From Calorimonas adulescens (GTDB lineage Bacteria > Bacillota > Thermoanaerobacteria > Thermoanaerobacterales > UBA4877), in assembly GCF_008274215.1 (NCBI RefSeq), contig NZ_VTPS01000001.1:186001-250000 (forward strand): DNA of 64,000 bases, in the 5' to 3' direction. Below, piece after piece: positions 25,682 through 34,847 of the stretch (the stretch's first letter is position 1; every line of letters begins with the position of its first letter). Position numbers and translations under genes: made by a program. The notes under the pieces were generated by a model that was given only the letters and a program-made list of their open reading frames with translations, did no database searches and was not told the DNA's origin.

Positions 25682-26563
25682 TTACTTCACCTCCAGCAAT
25701 TCGGCTGTGCAAGTCCATTCGCCTTCGATGTTGTCTCCGTCTATAGTCAGTTTTGAAACTCGGAAATTCCCAGTTGCAATCTTGCTTTCCAATCTCACAT
25801 AATCATTGACGTTGATAGCTGCGTTCATGAAGTATCGTACTTCCCATCCTGTCTGAGCGGTCTGCATTGTATTATTTCTGTTGCCTTCGTTTGGTGTCTG
25901 AGATGCCTTAGTAATTCTTTTAGGTATTCCGATTAATCCTGTTTCTGCACTGAGAAGAAAAGCTCTCGTACTGATAGGTTCATTAGGCATCTTAACTTGC
26001 AGGACCCCGTTCTGCAATGACCATGCAAGCCCGCTCGAAGCACAGGCTTTTTTCAAAGCTCCTTTTGCGGCACCTACATAGCTGAACCCATTTTGAAGGT
26101 CAACAAACTTTGCTTTGGGAGAAAATACGACAGGCACTCCCATTTGTCCGGCAGTATCTTCAATAATTTTCTTGCTGTTGATAACACCGGCATACGAAAC
26201 CGAGATGTAGGTATCACGTAAAGCTACTCGGCTATCCACAGCCTCAATTTCTGTCATAGTGTCCGGACCGTCTTGAGTAGTAACAACATTGGTGATATTC
26301 CCAACAAAAGCAAGGGGCATTATCGTCCCATAGCCTGCCTTAAGCACTACTTCACAGTCCTTGAGATTTAATGTGGCAAGCTGTGCTGGAGATAAGTTCC
26401 AAAGCGTAATCTTTCCTGTGTTTGCACTCTCCAAATCTGACTTCTCTATAGAAAAACTGATATGAAGGGCTGTTTTATGCGGAAAGTCGGTGGAGCCAAC
26501 TTCAAAGCCTGGCCTTCCAGGTACTCCAGCCGAAAACCTATATTGCCTATCAAAGTTATTCAT
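25682..26563 (-). CDS. Tail hub protein (gpD/XkdQ-like)
   Basis: A 293-residue baseplate-hub protein of the phage late-control-D type. It begins with a strand-rich LHISFSIEKSDLESANTGKI segment and contains VDSRVALRDTYIS and the hub linker LAWSLQNGVLQVKMP. These proteins cap the tail tube and hold the spike. Context between the plug and spike genes fits. Exact family name is uncertain. Confidence 0.78.
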   Translation of the reverse strand: MNNFDRQYRFSAGVPGRPGFEVGSTDFPHKTALHISFSIEKSDLESANTGKITLWNLSPAQLATLNLKDCEVVLKAGYGTIMPLAFVGNITNVVTTQDGPDTMTEIEAVDSRVALRDTYISVSYAGVINSKKIIEDTAGQMGVPVVFSPKAKFVDLQNGFSYVGAAKGALKKACASSGLAWSLQNGVLQVKMPNEPISTRAFLLSAETGLIGIPKRITKASQTPNEGNRNNTMQTAQTGWEVRYFMNAAINVNDYVRLESKIATGNFRVSKLTIDGDNIEGEWTCTAELLEVK

Positions 26564-26573
26564 GCTCCACCTC

Positions 26574-26894
26574 CTATTCCTTTAGGTCCTCGTAGGGTAT
26601 AAACACAAAAACGGCCTTCCCGTTAATGAAGTCGTTTCTCCCAACCTTTTCAAGGTCTGTTATTACTCCAAAAACTCCGGAAGGCAGGTCTCTGTTTTCA
26701 TAAAAGAATGTCAGCGGCGAGTTGGGCACAATCTTTGTCATCGCCACGATAGGGGTTTCCTCCAGGTCGTAAATTCCAAAGGACCAGTATCCGAATGTGT
26801 CGTTATAGGTAAACCGGAGCAAATACTCTTTTCCTCCAAGAACAACCCTGGAGAAACTATCATTGAGGTCCGGAGGCGTAATGTATTGCATCAT
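26574..26894 (-). CDS. Baseplate plug protein (Pam3 gp18-like)
   Basis: A 106-residue beta-barrel-like protein. It resembles the cyanophage Pam3 baseplate plug family: GKEYLLRFTYNDTFGYWSFGIYD and a hydrophobic C-terminus. The plug closes the tail tube before infection. Start chosen at ATG 26,894, six bases after AGGGGGTG; the open frame starts at GTG 26,903. Confidence 0.7.
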   Translation of the reverse strand: MMQYITPPDLNDSFSRVVLGGKEYLLRFTYNDTFGYWSFGIYDLEETPIVAMTKIVPNSPLTFFYENRDLPSGVFGVITDLEKVGRNDFINGKAVFVFIPYEDLKE

Positions 26895-26908
26895 CAAAAA
26901 CACCCCCT

Positions 26909-27496
26909 CTAACCAAACAGCTTAGCTGAATCAGCTAAACCATATAGAATCGATGCGGCTTTTTTCGAGTCTTTTTTTTGTTCGGACTTGTTTGTGGAAT
27001 TTGTAGCATTCTTAGAGCTGATTGTCCCTGCATTGGCTCCGGTAGCCCCGCTTTTCCCGTAGGAAGCCTGGATTGCTACCGTTTTGGCTTCCGTAACTCT
27101 TATCTGCTTGAGCTTAATCGGTATCTCGCAGGCGTATCCTGTCTCGGCAGTTTTTGGTATCGTGATGCTGACTATACCCATGTTCTTCCATGTACCTTCA
27201 CTCGTTGTGAAAGTAACCGGTTGCTTATTGAAATACAGCCTTTTCAATTCTTCTGTAACGGCCTTTACACGGTTTCTGTTTTTGCCGAATCTTTTTGCCC
27301 ATGTAACGGGAGTATCGGTAAGGAAGATGGTTAAATCAATCAGCAACGGCTTCAAGATGATTGTATCCTCAACAGAATACCCCTTCTCTGTCGGATATTC
27401 TGGGATGTCTGCTTCATAGGTTGTTGTCTGGTTTATGAGCACATCAAATTCAATCCCATTGATGCTTGCTGGTCTTGTGGCTCTCATCTTCCTCAC
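26909..27496 (-). CDS. Dit-like tail/baseplate protein
   Basis: A 195-residue protein with an N-terminal Dit-like barrel (INGIEFDVLINQTTTYEADIPEYP...SVEDTIILKPLLIDLTIFLTDTPVTW) and a low-complexity Ser/Asn/Ala/Lys tail before a final short helix. The fold forms the ring joining tube and baseplate. Its start overlaps the tape measure stop (ATGA). Confidence 0.75.
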   Translation of the reverse strand: MRKMRATRPASINGIEFDVLINQTTTYEADIPEYPTEKGYSVEDTIILKPLLIDLTIFLTDTPVTWAKRFGKNRNRVKAVTEELKRLYFNKQPVTFTTSEGTWKNMGIVSITIPKTAETGYACEIPIKLKQIRVTEAKTVAIQASYGKSGATGANAGTISSKNATNSTNKSEQKKDSKKAASILYGLADSAKLFG

Positions 27497-29385
27497 CTCC
27501 CATATGCCAATCCACGGGCCATATAGCTTGTTGCGTCATAGGCAGATTTGCTCATAGCCTTAGCACCAGCTTTTTGAGCAGAGACATCGCCGCCGTTGAA
27601 ATTGTTTGTAATGTTTACATTCTGATTGACATTGCTGGTTCTGTTCCCTCCACCGGCTGCTGCACCAGCAGTAGAAGCAGATACCGTCGCTTTCATGTCT
27701 CCTCCTCCGAAGAACTTGCCTATTGCATCGCCTATCCCTCCGAAGAAGTCTTTCACCGCCTGTATCTTTTGCTTGATTGCGTCTACAAATCCCGTAACCT
27801 TCGCAACGATTGCGTCAATCTTTTCTCCAAACCAGTTGTAAATGGTATCCCAGATATACACGAAGAAAGCCTGTATGCTGTTCCATACTCCTTCAAAGAT
27901 GGTCTTTATTCCATTCCAGGCTTTTTCCCAGTCTCCGGTAAATACACCTGCGATGAATTCTGCTATACCTCTTATTACCGTAAGAAAACTCATAACCAGG
28001 CTGCTTAAGAAGTTCCACAATATTTCAAACTGGGCTGTAATCTGGTCGCCCCACTGGTTCCAGAAATCTTGCAGTGCTCCAAATACTGCTATGGCAATAG
28101 CCTTCAACGCTTCCCATAATGCACCCAGGGTTGATTTAATAGCATCCCATACTGCAAGCAGGGTAGATTTTATTTCATCGCCGTTTTGTGCCCAGAAATC
28201 TTTCAACCCTCCCCATATCGTTGAGGCTATTTGTTTAATGAAATCCCAGGCAGCAAGCAAGAATGACTTGATGCTTTCCCATGCTGCGATGATGGTTTGC
28301 CTTACTTTTTCTGTGTCTACTCCGGCTTTTTCGAGAAGCTTCCCTATAACACTGTCATTGCCCTTCATGAAATTTATGAAGTCGTCGATAATGAGGAACA
28401 CTGCTACAATGACTGCTACTATAGCAAGCATCTTGAAGTTGATTCCCGTTAATAGTTTCCCGAACGTTTGCAGGAATGCAAGGATTTTCTGTGCATTGAG
28501 TGCTACAAATATCGCTGCCGCCGTTACTGCTACCAGCTTGAGCAGATTATCAAACCCTCCTACACGGTCAGCAAGTCTTTCAACGAATGTCGTTGCCTTT
28601 TTCAGAACCTCCATTATCTGTGTGAAAGAACGGACCATGAATCTTCCGATTGTTTGACTTAATCCAAGGGAACTGTTCATGCTGTCAACCCAAAGCCCCC
28701 ACTGGTTCCGAATGTTCAGAAGAGCATCCGAAATGCTGAAATCCAGTGTTTCAAATCCGGCGTTTATTTCGTCCGCATTGGATATAAAGGCTTTTTTCAA
28801 GTCTGCTACAGTGAAGGTTCCTTTGCTTGCCATATCAGCAAGTTTTTCCTTTGCTACACCGAGACTTTTTGATATCAGGTTTATGGCCTCCGGAGCTCTT
28901 TCGTATAGCCGGTTGAGCGTTTCCGAATCCACTATCCCTTTTGCGAACGATTTATTAAGTGCCTCCTGCAATGACTTGACTTCTTCGTTGCTTTTACCGG
29001 CAGTCTTAAAGAGTTTTGTTGTCAGTGTAGCAAACTCTGTAGCTTCCTCAACCGACCCAAATAGTGAACGGTCACTTTGTATAAGGGTGCTTACCACGTT
29101 TGCCATATCTGCGTAGGAGGACCTTGTATCGTTCGCCGCCTTAAGAATTTTCTGCTGTATCTCTTCCTGGTTTCCAAGCTGCTTCGTAGCATTCCGTATC
29201 TGGTCGTTAATACCATTGAACTCTTCGGCAATGGCGTTAAGTTGAACAAGTGAAAACCCTATTCCGATGGCTCCAAGCAGTTTGGTAGCCATATCTTTAA
29301 GCCCTTTGATGCTGTTTTCTGCGGCGTTTTCGGTTTTCTTGTCAACTTCATATCCGAAAAGAATAGCAATATCTCTTATAACCAT
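27493..29385 (-). CDS. Tail tape measure protein
   Basis: A 630-residue protein with an N-terminal tape-measure domain (QLGNQEEIQQKILKAANDTRSSYADMANVV), a hydrophobic centre (about 280-350, two to three membrane-like helices), tandem Trp-rich helices (AAWDFIKQIASTIWGGLKDFW and similar repeats, about 380-520) and a Gly/Asn-rich tail. It sets tail length and enters the host membrane during DNA delivery. It is short compared with many siphovirus tape measures, which predicts a short contractile tail. Confidence 0.92.
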   Translation of the reverse strand: MVIRDIAILFGYEVDKKTENAAENSIKGLKDMATKLLGAIGIGFSLVQLNAIAEEFNGINDQIRNATKQLGNQEEIQQKILKAANDTRSSYADMANVVSTLIQSDRSLFGSVEEATEFATLTTKLFKTAGKSNEEVKSLQEALNKSFAKGIVDSETLNRLYERAPEAINLISKSLGVAKEKLADMASKGTFTVADLKKAFISNADEINAGFETLDFSISDALLNIRNQWGLWVDSMNSSLGLSQTIGRFMVRSFTQIMEVLKKATTFVERLADRVGGFDNLLKLVAVTAAAIFVALNAQKILAFLQTFGKLLTGINFKMLAIVAVIVAVFLIIDDFINFMKGNDSVIGKLLEKAGVDTEKVRQTIIAAWESIKSFLLAAWDFIKQIASTIWGGLKDFWAQNGDEIKSTLLAVWDAIKSTLGALWEALKAIAIAVFGALQDFWNQWGDQITAQFEILWNFLSSLVMSFLTVIRGIAEFIAGVFTGDWEKAWNGIKTIFEGVWNSIQAFFVYIWDTIYNWFGEKIDAIVAKVTGFVDAIKQKIQAVKDFFGGIGDAIGKFFGGGDMKATVSASTAGAAAGGGNRTSNVNQNVNITNNFNGGDVSAQKAGAKAMSKSAYDATSYMARGLAYGR

Positions 29386-29388
29386 AGG

Positions 29389-30077
29389 CTACCTCCCTTC
29401 TCTCAATTCCATCGTCTTCCCGTATTCTATGTCCAAATCCATCCTGTGCAGTGCGTAGAGCTTCAATGCCTCATCCAGCGTATAGCATGTTTCAAGTTCA
29501 TACTTTGATGCCAGCCTTGCTTTTATGAGGGTATACATCCTCAGTTCAAGCTCAGTAAACTGGCTTACATCAAGCTTTCCATATTTGCTTATTTCATCTG
29601 TTTCATAAATTTCTCGACGACCGCACCAGATTGGCCGCCGAGCTTCCTGAAAAAACCTGCAAAGTTGACTCTGATAACCTCAAATGCAAGGATGAACATA
29701 TTCTGCACTTCACCGCAGAAAAGTTCATTCGCCAGGTCCTCGGTGAGTCTTTGCGGTTCTTCTCCGTCTTCAAGCTCTACGGTAATGTTCTTTCCGGTTA
29801 TGAGAAGTTTCTTCATTAAGCTTTCAACTTTATCCCCTGAAATAGAGTTGAAAGCCCCTGCAATCGCAGGGGCTGCATCTTCAACATCTATATCAAGGAG
29901 GCTGGTTTCTGAACCGTCCGGCTTCTTTACTCCCAAGAAGGGAGCAAGGCTTCCGAGCAGCGGTATGGCAAGAGCCGCAAGCTCGCCACTAAGATTGCTG
30001 GCCTTAAATGCAGGGAACGGAAAGATGTAAAACACATTCCCGCCTATCGTCACCTGTTTTGGTTCAAACTGTTTCAT
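29389..30077 (-). CDS. Tail assembly chaperone GpGT, made by -1 ribosomal frameshift
   Basis: The GpG frame (stop at 29,589) and an open -1 frame (stop TAG at 29,389-29,391) overlap. In the overlap lies the slippery heptamer T TTT TTC in register (29,649-29,655). Shifting there adds 86 residues (QEARRPIWCGRR... to ELREGR), giving a product of about 229 residues. The extension has no good start of its own. Such chaperone pairs flanking the tape measure gene are almost universal in long-tailed phages, which strongly supports this call. Confidence 0.85.
29589..30077 (-). CDS. Tail assembly chaperone, short form (GpG-like)
   Basis: The unshifted 162-residue product starts MKQFEPKQVTIGG, is helical and acidic in the centre, and ends KFMKQMK. 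It lies between the tail-tube and tape-measure genes, as GpG does. It would coat the tape measure with the longer GpGT while the tube assembles around it. I recognise it mainly by position and by the frameshift signal. Confidence 0.8.
   Translation of the reverse strand: MKQFEPKQVTIGGNVFYIFPFPAFKASNLSGELAALAIPLLGSLAPFLGVKKPDGSETSLLDIDVEDAAPAIAGAFNSISGDKVESLMKKLLITGKNITVELEDGEEPQRLTEDLANELFCGEVQNMFILAFEVIRVNFAGFFRKLGGQSGAVVEKFMKQMK
29649..29655 (-). promoter_or_regulatory. Programmed -1 frameshift slippery site
   Basis: Coding strand TTTTTTC, read GGT TTT TTC in frame 0; it fits X-XXY-YYZ exactly. It is 60 bases before the GpG stop, and the -1 frame then stays open for 86 codons. Confidence 0.8.
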
Positions 30078-30090
30078 CGTTTAACCTCCT

Positions 30091-30510
30091 TTATCCTTCT
30101 TTCAGCTCTCCTGCGCCAGTTTCTATGGTCCACTCACGGTTATTTGTGTCCTTCCCATATACCCTGCTGGCAGGCTTTGTTACCCATGCTTCATCGCACG
30201 AGAAAAGCGTACCGCCTTTCAGGTCCTTTATAAGGACAGGGAAGGTTCCGTTTCCAGTCTTTTTGTCCAGGGTATATTTATCCTGGAGAAACTTATTGGT
30301 AGGAGAGGTCTGTAGCACAACAACTTTTATACTGTACTGGTCGTTAGGGTCAATTGCCCTGGCAATTTCTCCGTCGCATCCGGTCTTAGACATTACTCCG
30401 TCGCCCTTTGCTTCGATGGTAACAAAGCTGTCATCGGCGTACCCTGATACGGAGTGATTCCCAAAGGCAATCATTACCTGTCTGCTGCTATAAGTCTTTA
30501 CAGTCCCCAT
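30091..30510 (-). CDS. Tail tube protein (DUF3277-type)
   Basis: A 139-residue protein with the pattern of DUF3277 tube proteins: YSSRQVMIAFGNHSVSGYADDSFVTIE and the SKTGCDGEIARAID loop. It makes the inner tube on which the sheath sits. It directly follows the sheath gene, the usual pair in myoviruses and phage tail-like particles. Confidence 0.85.
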   Translation of the reverse strand: MGTVKTYSSRQVMIAFGNHSVSGYADDSFVTIEAKGDGVMSKTGCDGEIARAIDPNDQYSIKVVVLQTSPTNKFLQDKYTLDKKTGNGTFPVLIKDLKGGTLFSCDEAWVTKPASRVYGKDTNNREWTIETGAGELKEG

Positions 30511-30523
30511 TGTTCACACCTCC

Positions 30524-31615
30524 TTAGTAAACGAGAGAACCTTGGATATTTGCTACATGTATAGCTCCGGCCAGTCGTGCCGTGAACTTGCACCTGCTTA
30601 ATATCCTCGAAGCTTTGTCTGTGTCGCTTATATTTGCTGCATTTGGAACAGTAACTGTATAACCTACAATTACATTTCCGTCTTCATCAAACTCATCTTC
30701 GGCAATGCCGCCGTTGGCCTGACCCTGCTTGAGCGATGCAAGCATCTGGTTCTGAACAAGTGAGATTCCGGCATTGGTATACGGGATTTTCGGATTGAGC
30801 ACGAGCAGGTTGAAAACCCTCAACTGCATATCGTTCTTTAACCAGTCCCTGAACCTGATTACATCAATCCACTCACCTGCACACGTCTGACCGAGCTGTG
30901 TTACATTCCTTCCGGCGTAGGTCACGTAGTAATTAATTTTCTGTGCCTTAAGTTCGTTCATTTCAGTACCGCTGAGCGTGGACGGCGAGATTGTCGCCAA
31001 CGTCTTCAAAGCCCAGGTTTCGGAACCTGCATCATAAGCAAGACATTTTGCAAGCCATGCCACATGAGCATATTTGTTGCTTTCCGGCGTGGATGTTGCG
31101 CCCGTAGATGTTTTGCCATAGATTCCAAAACTGCGGTACAGCGTCAAATCTACAGGATTGATGGTTGCCATCGTGGTGTATGCAAACAGCTTTTCGTTTG
31201 CTTCGACCCATGTTGCTATTGCCTGGAAGTCAGTTTCTGCTATACCGGCAGGAGCGACTGCATACCATCCAGGGTAATTAAGTGCCCTGTCAAGAGTTGT
31301 CGTTACCGGCTCCAGCGTTTCTCCGACTTTTTTCTGGACAGCAATATAGATTTTTGCAGGCTGTGGGCTTTGTGAGAATGCCGCAACTGCTGCCAAGCCG
31401 ATTGGGTCTGCACTTTCTCCAGATGCTACCCATCCAGCGTCCGTAACCTCTTTAAGAGAAGTATACACTCCGACATCCGGTGGCGGTTCATATCCAGGAG
31501 CCGAAGTATTAGCTGGTCCAGGCCCCACAATGAGCATTGTATCGAAGCTTGCGCTATCTACGACAGGTGTGCGTACATCAATCTGCACATTTACTATGTC
31601 GCTAAGATTGCTCAT
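30524..31615 (-). CDS. Tail sheath protein (DUF3383-type)
   Basis: A 363-residue sheath protein. It begins LSDIVNVQIDVRTPVVDSA, has a mid-region typical of DUF3383 (PVTTTLDRALNYPGWYAVAP...) and ends with a C-terminal strand (ANIQGSLVY) able to join the neighbouring sheath subunit. It shows that the phage has a contractile tail. ATG with AGGAGG upstream, 13 bases from the tube gene. Confidence 0.9.
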   Translation of the reverse strand: MSNLSDIVNVQIDVRTPVVDSASFDTMLIVGPGPANTSAPGYEPPPDVGVYTSLKEVTDAGWVASGESADPIGLAAVAAFSQSPQPAKIYIAVQKKVGETLEPVTTTLDRALNYPGWYAVAPAGIAETDFQAIATWVEANEKLFAYTTMATINPVDLTLYRSFGIYGKTSTGATSTPESNKYAHVAWLAKCLAYDAGSETWALKTLATISPSTLSGTEMNELKAQKINYYVTYAGRNVTQLGQTCAGEWIDVIRFRDWLKNDMQLRVFNLLVLNPKIPYTNAGISLVQNQMLASLKQGQANGGIAEDEFDEDGNVIVGYTVTVPNAANISDTDKASRILSRCKFTARLAGAIHVANIQGSLVY

Positions 31616-31616
31616 A

Positions 31617-32216
31617 TCATATATCCTCCTTTTCGATGATTACTTTTTCAAAGTATCCGGTTTCTTTGTTGAGGAGCACCTCTGTTCCTCCTCCACTTGG
31701 TGTTTGAGTCCATTCACCTTCCTCGGGTATGATTCCAGCATATCCCTTTGCTACTTGCATAAAATCTACATTCAGTTCCAGCATTGCTCTGTACTGATAC
31801 ATGGTATCGTTAAGCAATGCAGTGACATCTTGGACAGGTCCGTTTGGAGTTATAGCAATGTCGAGGCTTTCACAAAGGTCTGTTACATACTGAGAATTGA
31901 TATATCTCAAAAAATCCATCAAATCATTTACTGCCGTGTTTTCCGTTGCCCCAACTTCCCCTGGTTCCATTTCCACCGGAGCTCCTTTAGTATAGAGGTT
32001 AATCTCAAGCGTCACTCTGGATGGATAATAGCCAGTAGGAACGCCGTTTATATCTTCCGCGATAGGAAATGTTGTCAACGATAATGAGCCCGTTTTAAGC
32101 GTTATTAGGGGCAATGTAGGCTTAACCATATGCTGCTCTGCCCATACTACCGTTGCCCCTTCAAAATACTGCTTTACTATCTCATACAGGTTATCCCTCA
32201 GCGTCCTTAGATTCAT
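31617..32216 (-). CDS. Tail terminator/neck protein
   Basis: A 199-residue protein starting MNLRTLRDNLYEIVKQYFEGATVVWAEQ, with a compact alpha/beta domain and a Gly-rich tail. The N-terminal pattern fits the phage neck-terminator family (gp12-like). It sits just before the sheath gene, where the tail terminator is expected, and overlaps the upstream gene by four bases. Confidence 0.65.
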   Translation of the reverse strand: MNLRTLRDNLYEIVKQYFEGATVVWAEQHMVKPTLPLITLKTGSLSLTTFPIAEDINGVPTGYYPSRVTLEINLYTKGAPVEMEPGEVGATENTAVNDLMDFLRYINSQYVTDLCESLDIAITPNGPVQDVTALLNDTMYQYRAMLELNVDFMQVAKGYAGIIPEEGEWTQTPSGGGTEVLLNKETGYFEKVIIEKEDI

Positions 32217-32602
32217 GAGCTACCACCATCCTGGGATGGAGGTTCTACGGCATTATCCGGTTCTGCTTCTGATACCTGCACAAACTGTGAACGGTAATGC
32301 TTTAACGGCGTATGATCCCAGAGAACGGACATCTCGCACTCATACCACTTCCCTTCAAAGAAAAGTCTGTCAGCTTGAACTCCGGTCTTCTGATTTGCTG
32401 TGGCAAACGGAAAATCGCCGAAACATTTTATCCTTTTAACGGAACGAGAACCTTCCGGAATAACCTCCAGCTCGTCGTTGCTTAAAGGCTGAACATTGAG
32501 CATTACCGGTATATCCTCATATCCCGTGGTGACATATCCTTTTCTGCCAACCTTTTGCGCTTGGTATCTTCGCATTGTGTACTGTTTCTTCCAGATGTTC
32601 AT
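32213..32602 (-). CDS. Head-tail connector (stopper-like) protein
   Basis: A 129-residue protein of SH3-like strands (IPVMLNVQPLSNDELEVIPEG, KRIKCFGDFPFATANQKTGVQADRLFFEGKWYECEMS) with an acidic disordered tail. Composition and position between the neck and tail-completion genes suit the head-closure stopper. Not identified by a specific motif. Confidence 0.6.
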   Translation of the reverse strand: MNIWKKQYTMRRYQAQKVGRKGYVTTGYEDIPVMLNVQPLSNDELEVIPEGSRSVKRIKCFGDFPFATANQKTGVQADRLFFEGKWYECEMSVLWDHTPLKHYRSQFVQVSEAEPDNAVEPPSQDGGSS

Positions 32603-33066
32603 TTCCTACCTCCTTTCTCAACGATTATATAGTTTACAGATTTCCTCATGAGGCCGGTATCAATAAGAGGCTTGTCGGATTTCTTTCGTCTGATGGTAGA
32701 CGGAGCATTTGGCTCAAATTCGCCATCAACGATTTTCTCCTGCACAAGCCCCTTAGAGAATACCCCGATTTGCTTAAGTATTTCTTCTGCCGTTTCACCT
32801 TTTGTCAGCCTTTGCAATTGCGCCTTGCAGAAGGAATTTATTTTGTCTGCGTTTTCGTCAACACTCTTTCTCAAAAACGGCCTCGATGGTGCATTGATAG
32901 TTCCCAGCTCATTCCACATGGCAATGTCAAGCATGTCAACTCCATCCTCAGTTATCACATCACCCTGCTGGTATCCTATCCTTACCTGTAACTTTTTGAG
33001 TTTTTCTATTTCAGCTTTGAATTTCTTCCCCTCAGCCGTCCAGCGGTCTTTTGCTTTTCCTGCCAT
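32599..33066 (-). CDS. HK97 gp10-like/virion morphogenesis protein
   Basis: A 155-residue protein with AMWNELGTINAPSRPFLRKSVDENADKI and SDKPLIDTGLMRKSVNY, the two typical stretches of the gp10 / virion-morphogenesis family used in head-tail joining. I start it at ATG 33,066 after AGGTGAGG; the open frame starts at GTG 33,078. It overlaps the next gene by four bases. Confidence 0.78.
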   Translation of the reverse strand: MAGKAKDRWTAEGKKFKAEIEKLKKLQVRIGYQQGDVITEDGVDMLDIAMWNELGTINAPSRPFLRKSVDENADKINSFCKAQLQRLTKGETAEEILKQIGVFSKGLVQEKIVDGEFEPNAPSTIRRKKSDKPLIDTGLMRKSVNYIIVEKGGRK

Positions 33067-33067
33067 G

Positions 33068-33445
33068 CTATGCCTCACCTGCCGAGACTATAGGTATTAT
33101 CCTTGCCCTGCGCAATGAAAGATATTGCAGACCGTATGTTGTGAGTGTCAACTCCGCATCGTTGAGAAGGTTTGTTCCCTGGTTGACCGTATACCCAATC
33201 GAGGTTTCACCCTCCGAGTATGAGCCAACTCGAAGGGTGTCCCCGATGGTTCCGTTTGTGTTGTCGCCATAGCCTGCCATTTTCAGCTTATGTGCCGTTA
33301 ATAAGGCAAGGGCTTGGTTGTAGGTATCCCCAAACCGTTTTGCGCTTACAAAAGGCGTAAAGAGTTCAATCCATTGAGTGATAACTTCATCGCTTATTGA
33401 GGAAAACTCCGGTGCCAAAAGCCTCAAGACTTCAATAGGGGTCAT
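33068..33445 (-). CDS. DUF4054-type head-tail adaptor
   Basis: A 125-residue helical protein starting MTPIEVLRLLAPEFSSISDEVI, with ALALLTAHKLKMAG and a Gly-Ser loop, the layout of DUF4054 adaptor proteins that bind the portal. It follows the Ala/Lys-rich gene after 13 bases and has a GGAGGGGTG ribosome site. Confidence 0.72.
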   Translation of the reverse strand: MTPIEVLRLLAPEFSSISDEVITQWIELFTPFVSAKRFGDTYNQALALLTAHKLKMAGYGDNTNGTIGDTLRVGSYSEGETSIGYTVNQGTNLLNDAELTLTTYGLQYLSLRRARIIPIVSAGEA

Positions 33446-33458
33446 TTGTCACCCCTCC

Positions 33459-33776
33459 TTACGCCTTCTTCTGAGTCGTATTCCCCTCGGCTGCCTTTGC
33501 TTTCGCTGCATCTGCTGCTTTAGCTTTGGCTTCTTCCGCTTTAGCTTTTGCCTCTGCTTCTGCTTTCAGTTTTGCTTCGGCCTCTGCTCTCGCTTTAGCT
33601 TCTTCCGCTTCTTTAGCAGCAGCTTCTTCATCGAAAAGAGCAATATCCCCGCGCTTTTCCAAAAACTTAAGCACGGGGTTGCCGACGAAATCTTTGGGTA
33701 CTATTTCAGTTGCTCCAGGCAAAACAGACAGCTCTCCGATGTTGATTATCTTAACTGAATTGTTCGTAACCTTCAT
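33459..33776 (-). CDS. Low-complexity Ala/Glu/Lys-rich phage protein
   Basis: A 105-residue protein. The first 48 residues are a small beta-rich domain (MKVTNNSVKIINIGELSVLPG). The rest is an uninterrupted helix of alternating Ala, Glu and Lys (pattern AEAEAKAKAEEAKAK) with an internally repetitive DNA sequence, before a short polar end. It lies directly after the major capsid gene, where capsid-fibre or head-completion proteins are found. Its role is unknown. Confidence 0.6.
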   Translation of the reverse strand: MKVTNNSVKIINIGELSVLPGATEIVPKDFVGNPVLKFLEKRGDIALFDEEAAAKEAEEAKARAEAEAKLKAEAEAKAKAEEAKAKAADAAKAKAAEGNTTQKKA

Positions 33777-33792
33777 GCGTCATTCTCCTTTC

Positions 33793-34827
33793 TTATATTC
33801 CCAGTGCAATCAACAGGGACAGAGGATAGTAGATAATCGCTCCGGCTGTTCTTGCTTCGCAGGGAACGATAACCTCAAGCCCTTGCGGCTGTAAAGGATA
33901 CTGATAGAAGGGCAGTGGATTCTCGATAGTAATTTTCCTCGGGTCCTTCTTGAACAGCAATGCAACTGCCTGCGGTGCGTATGGGTTAGTATCGGTTGCA
34001 TCAGACTGCAATTCGGCAGCAGGAACGATTTCTTTCAGGTATGGAGCGTTTTCAAGAACAAACCTCTTGATGGTGTAACCGGTATTGTCTATCTGCCTGG
34101 TTGAAATGTCAATGTACACGTCAGCAGGGAGAACCAATGTATCCGGCCTTTCTACGTTCTTGGTGTTCTTGGCTACCTGAGCCTGCATTCCGTTTATATC
34201 GGCGAGAATCTGAGCAGCAGTCTTGTTCTTCCACAGAGTGGAGCTTCCTTCTCCGTTTGCCGGAATGGTGTAGAACGGGATGTTGTTTCCGGCAGACAGG
34301 ACGCCGATTAAGCCCGTTTCTTCGTCCCCTGCCCACGCAATCTTATTGTTCAGATAGTCAATCTGGTAACGTGTAGCTTCTGCTTTTCTTACGTCGAGGG
34401 ATTTCCCCGCCATACGGCTTGCTCTCATCTCCTGTACGGAATATCCGTAGCTTGCTCCGATTGACTTAATAATAGCTGTAGTCGGTTTTCCTTTTGCGTC
34501 AGCTCTCGGTAAGTCGGTGGCATAGTTGCTGATAATCTTAGCCATACCGGTTTTATCGTAGCTGTAGTAAGTTACCGTCTCAGCTCCAGGATTAACTTCA
34601 CTGGAAATTGGGAAAATCGAAAGTGCGGTGAACTCCGGATATTCTACGTCGTAAGACTGGCTCTTGATATAGTCAAGCTCACGAGCGAAGAATACGGACG
34701 CATCCTCGGCACTGTCAAATCTCATTCCCTGAACCCCGACAAGGGCAGCAGGAATAGTGGAGCTCATAAGAGCTTCATAGTCTGCTACAGAGTAACCTGT
34801 AGATGGCATTTGTGCGTTATAGCTCAT
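33793..34827 (-). CDS. Major capsid protein (DUF2184-type)
   Basis: A 344-residue capsid protein of the DUF2184 family with an HK97-like fold. Signature stretches are SAEDASVFFARELDYIKSQ, TGMAKIISNYATDLPRAD, YGYSVQEMRASRMAGKSLD and the C-terminal PCEARTAGAIIYYPLSLLIA. It is preceded by the cement protein and the DUF2213 scaffold/protease, a fixed order in this phage group. ATG with AGGAGGAGG upstream. Confidence 0.9.
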   Translation of the reverse strand: MSYNAQMPSTGYSVADYEALMSSTIPAALVGVQGMRFDSAEDASVFFARELDYIKSQSYDVEYPEFTALSIFPISSEVNPGAETVTYYSYDKTGMAKIISNYATDLPRADAKGKPTTAIIKSIGASYGYSVQEMRASRMAGKSLDVRKAEATRYQIDYLNNKIAWAGDEETGLIGVLSAGNNIPFYTIPANGEGSSTLWKNKTAAQILADINGMQAQVAKNTKNVERPDTLVLPADVYIDISTRQIDNTGYTIKRFVLENAPYLKEIVPAAELQSDATDTNPYAPQAVALLFKKDPRKITIENPLPFYQYPLQPQGLEVIVPCEARTAGAIIYYPLSLLIALGI

Positions 34828-34847
34828 ATTGTTCGTCCTCCTCCTTC

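Noticed and set aside
33526-33894. Plus-strand Ala/Ser-rich frame opposite the Ala/Lys/Glu-rich gene
   Set aside because: A mirror of the low-complexity coding strand; no promoter or ribosome site and wrong direction for the operon.
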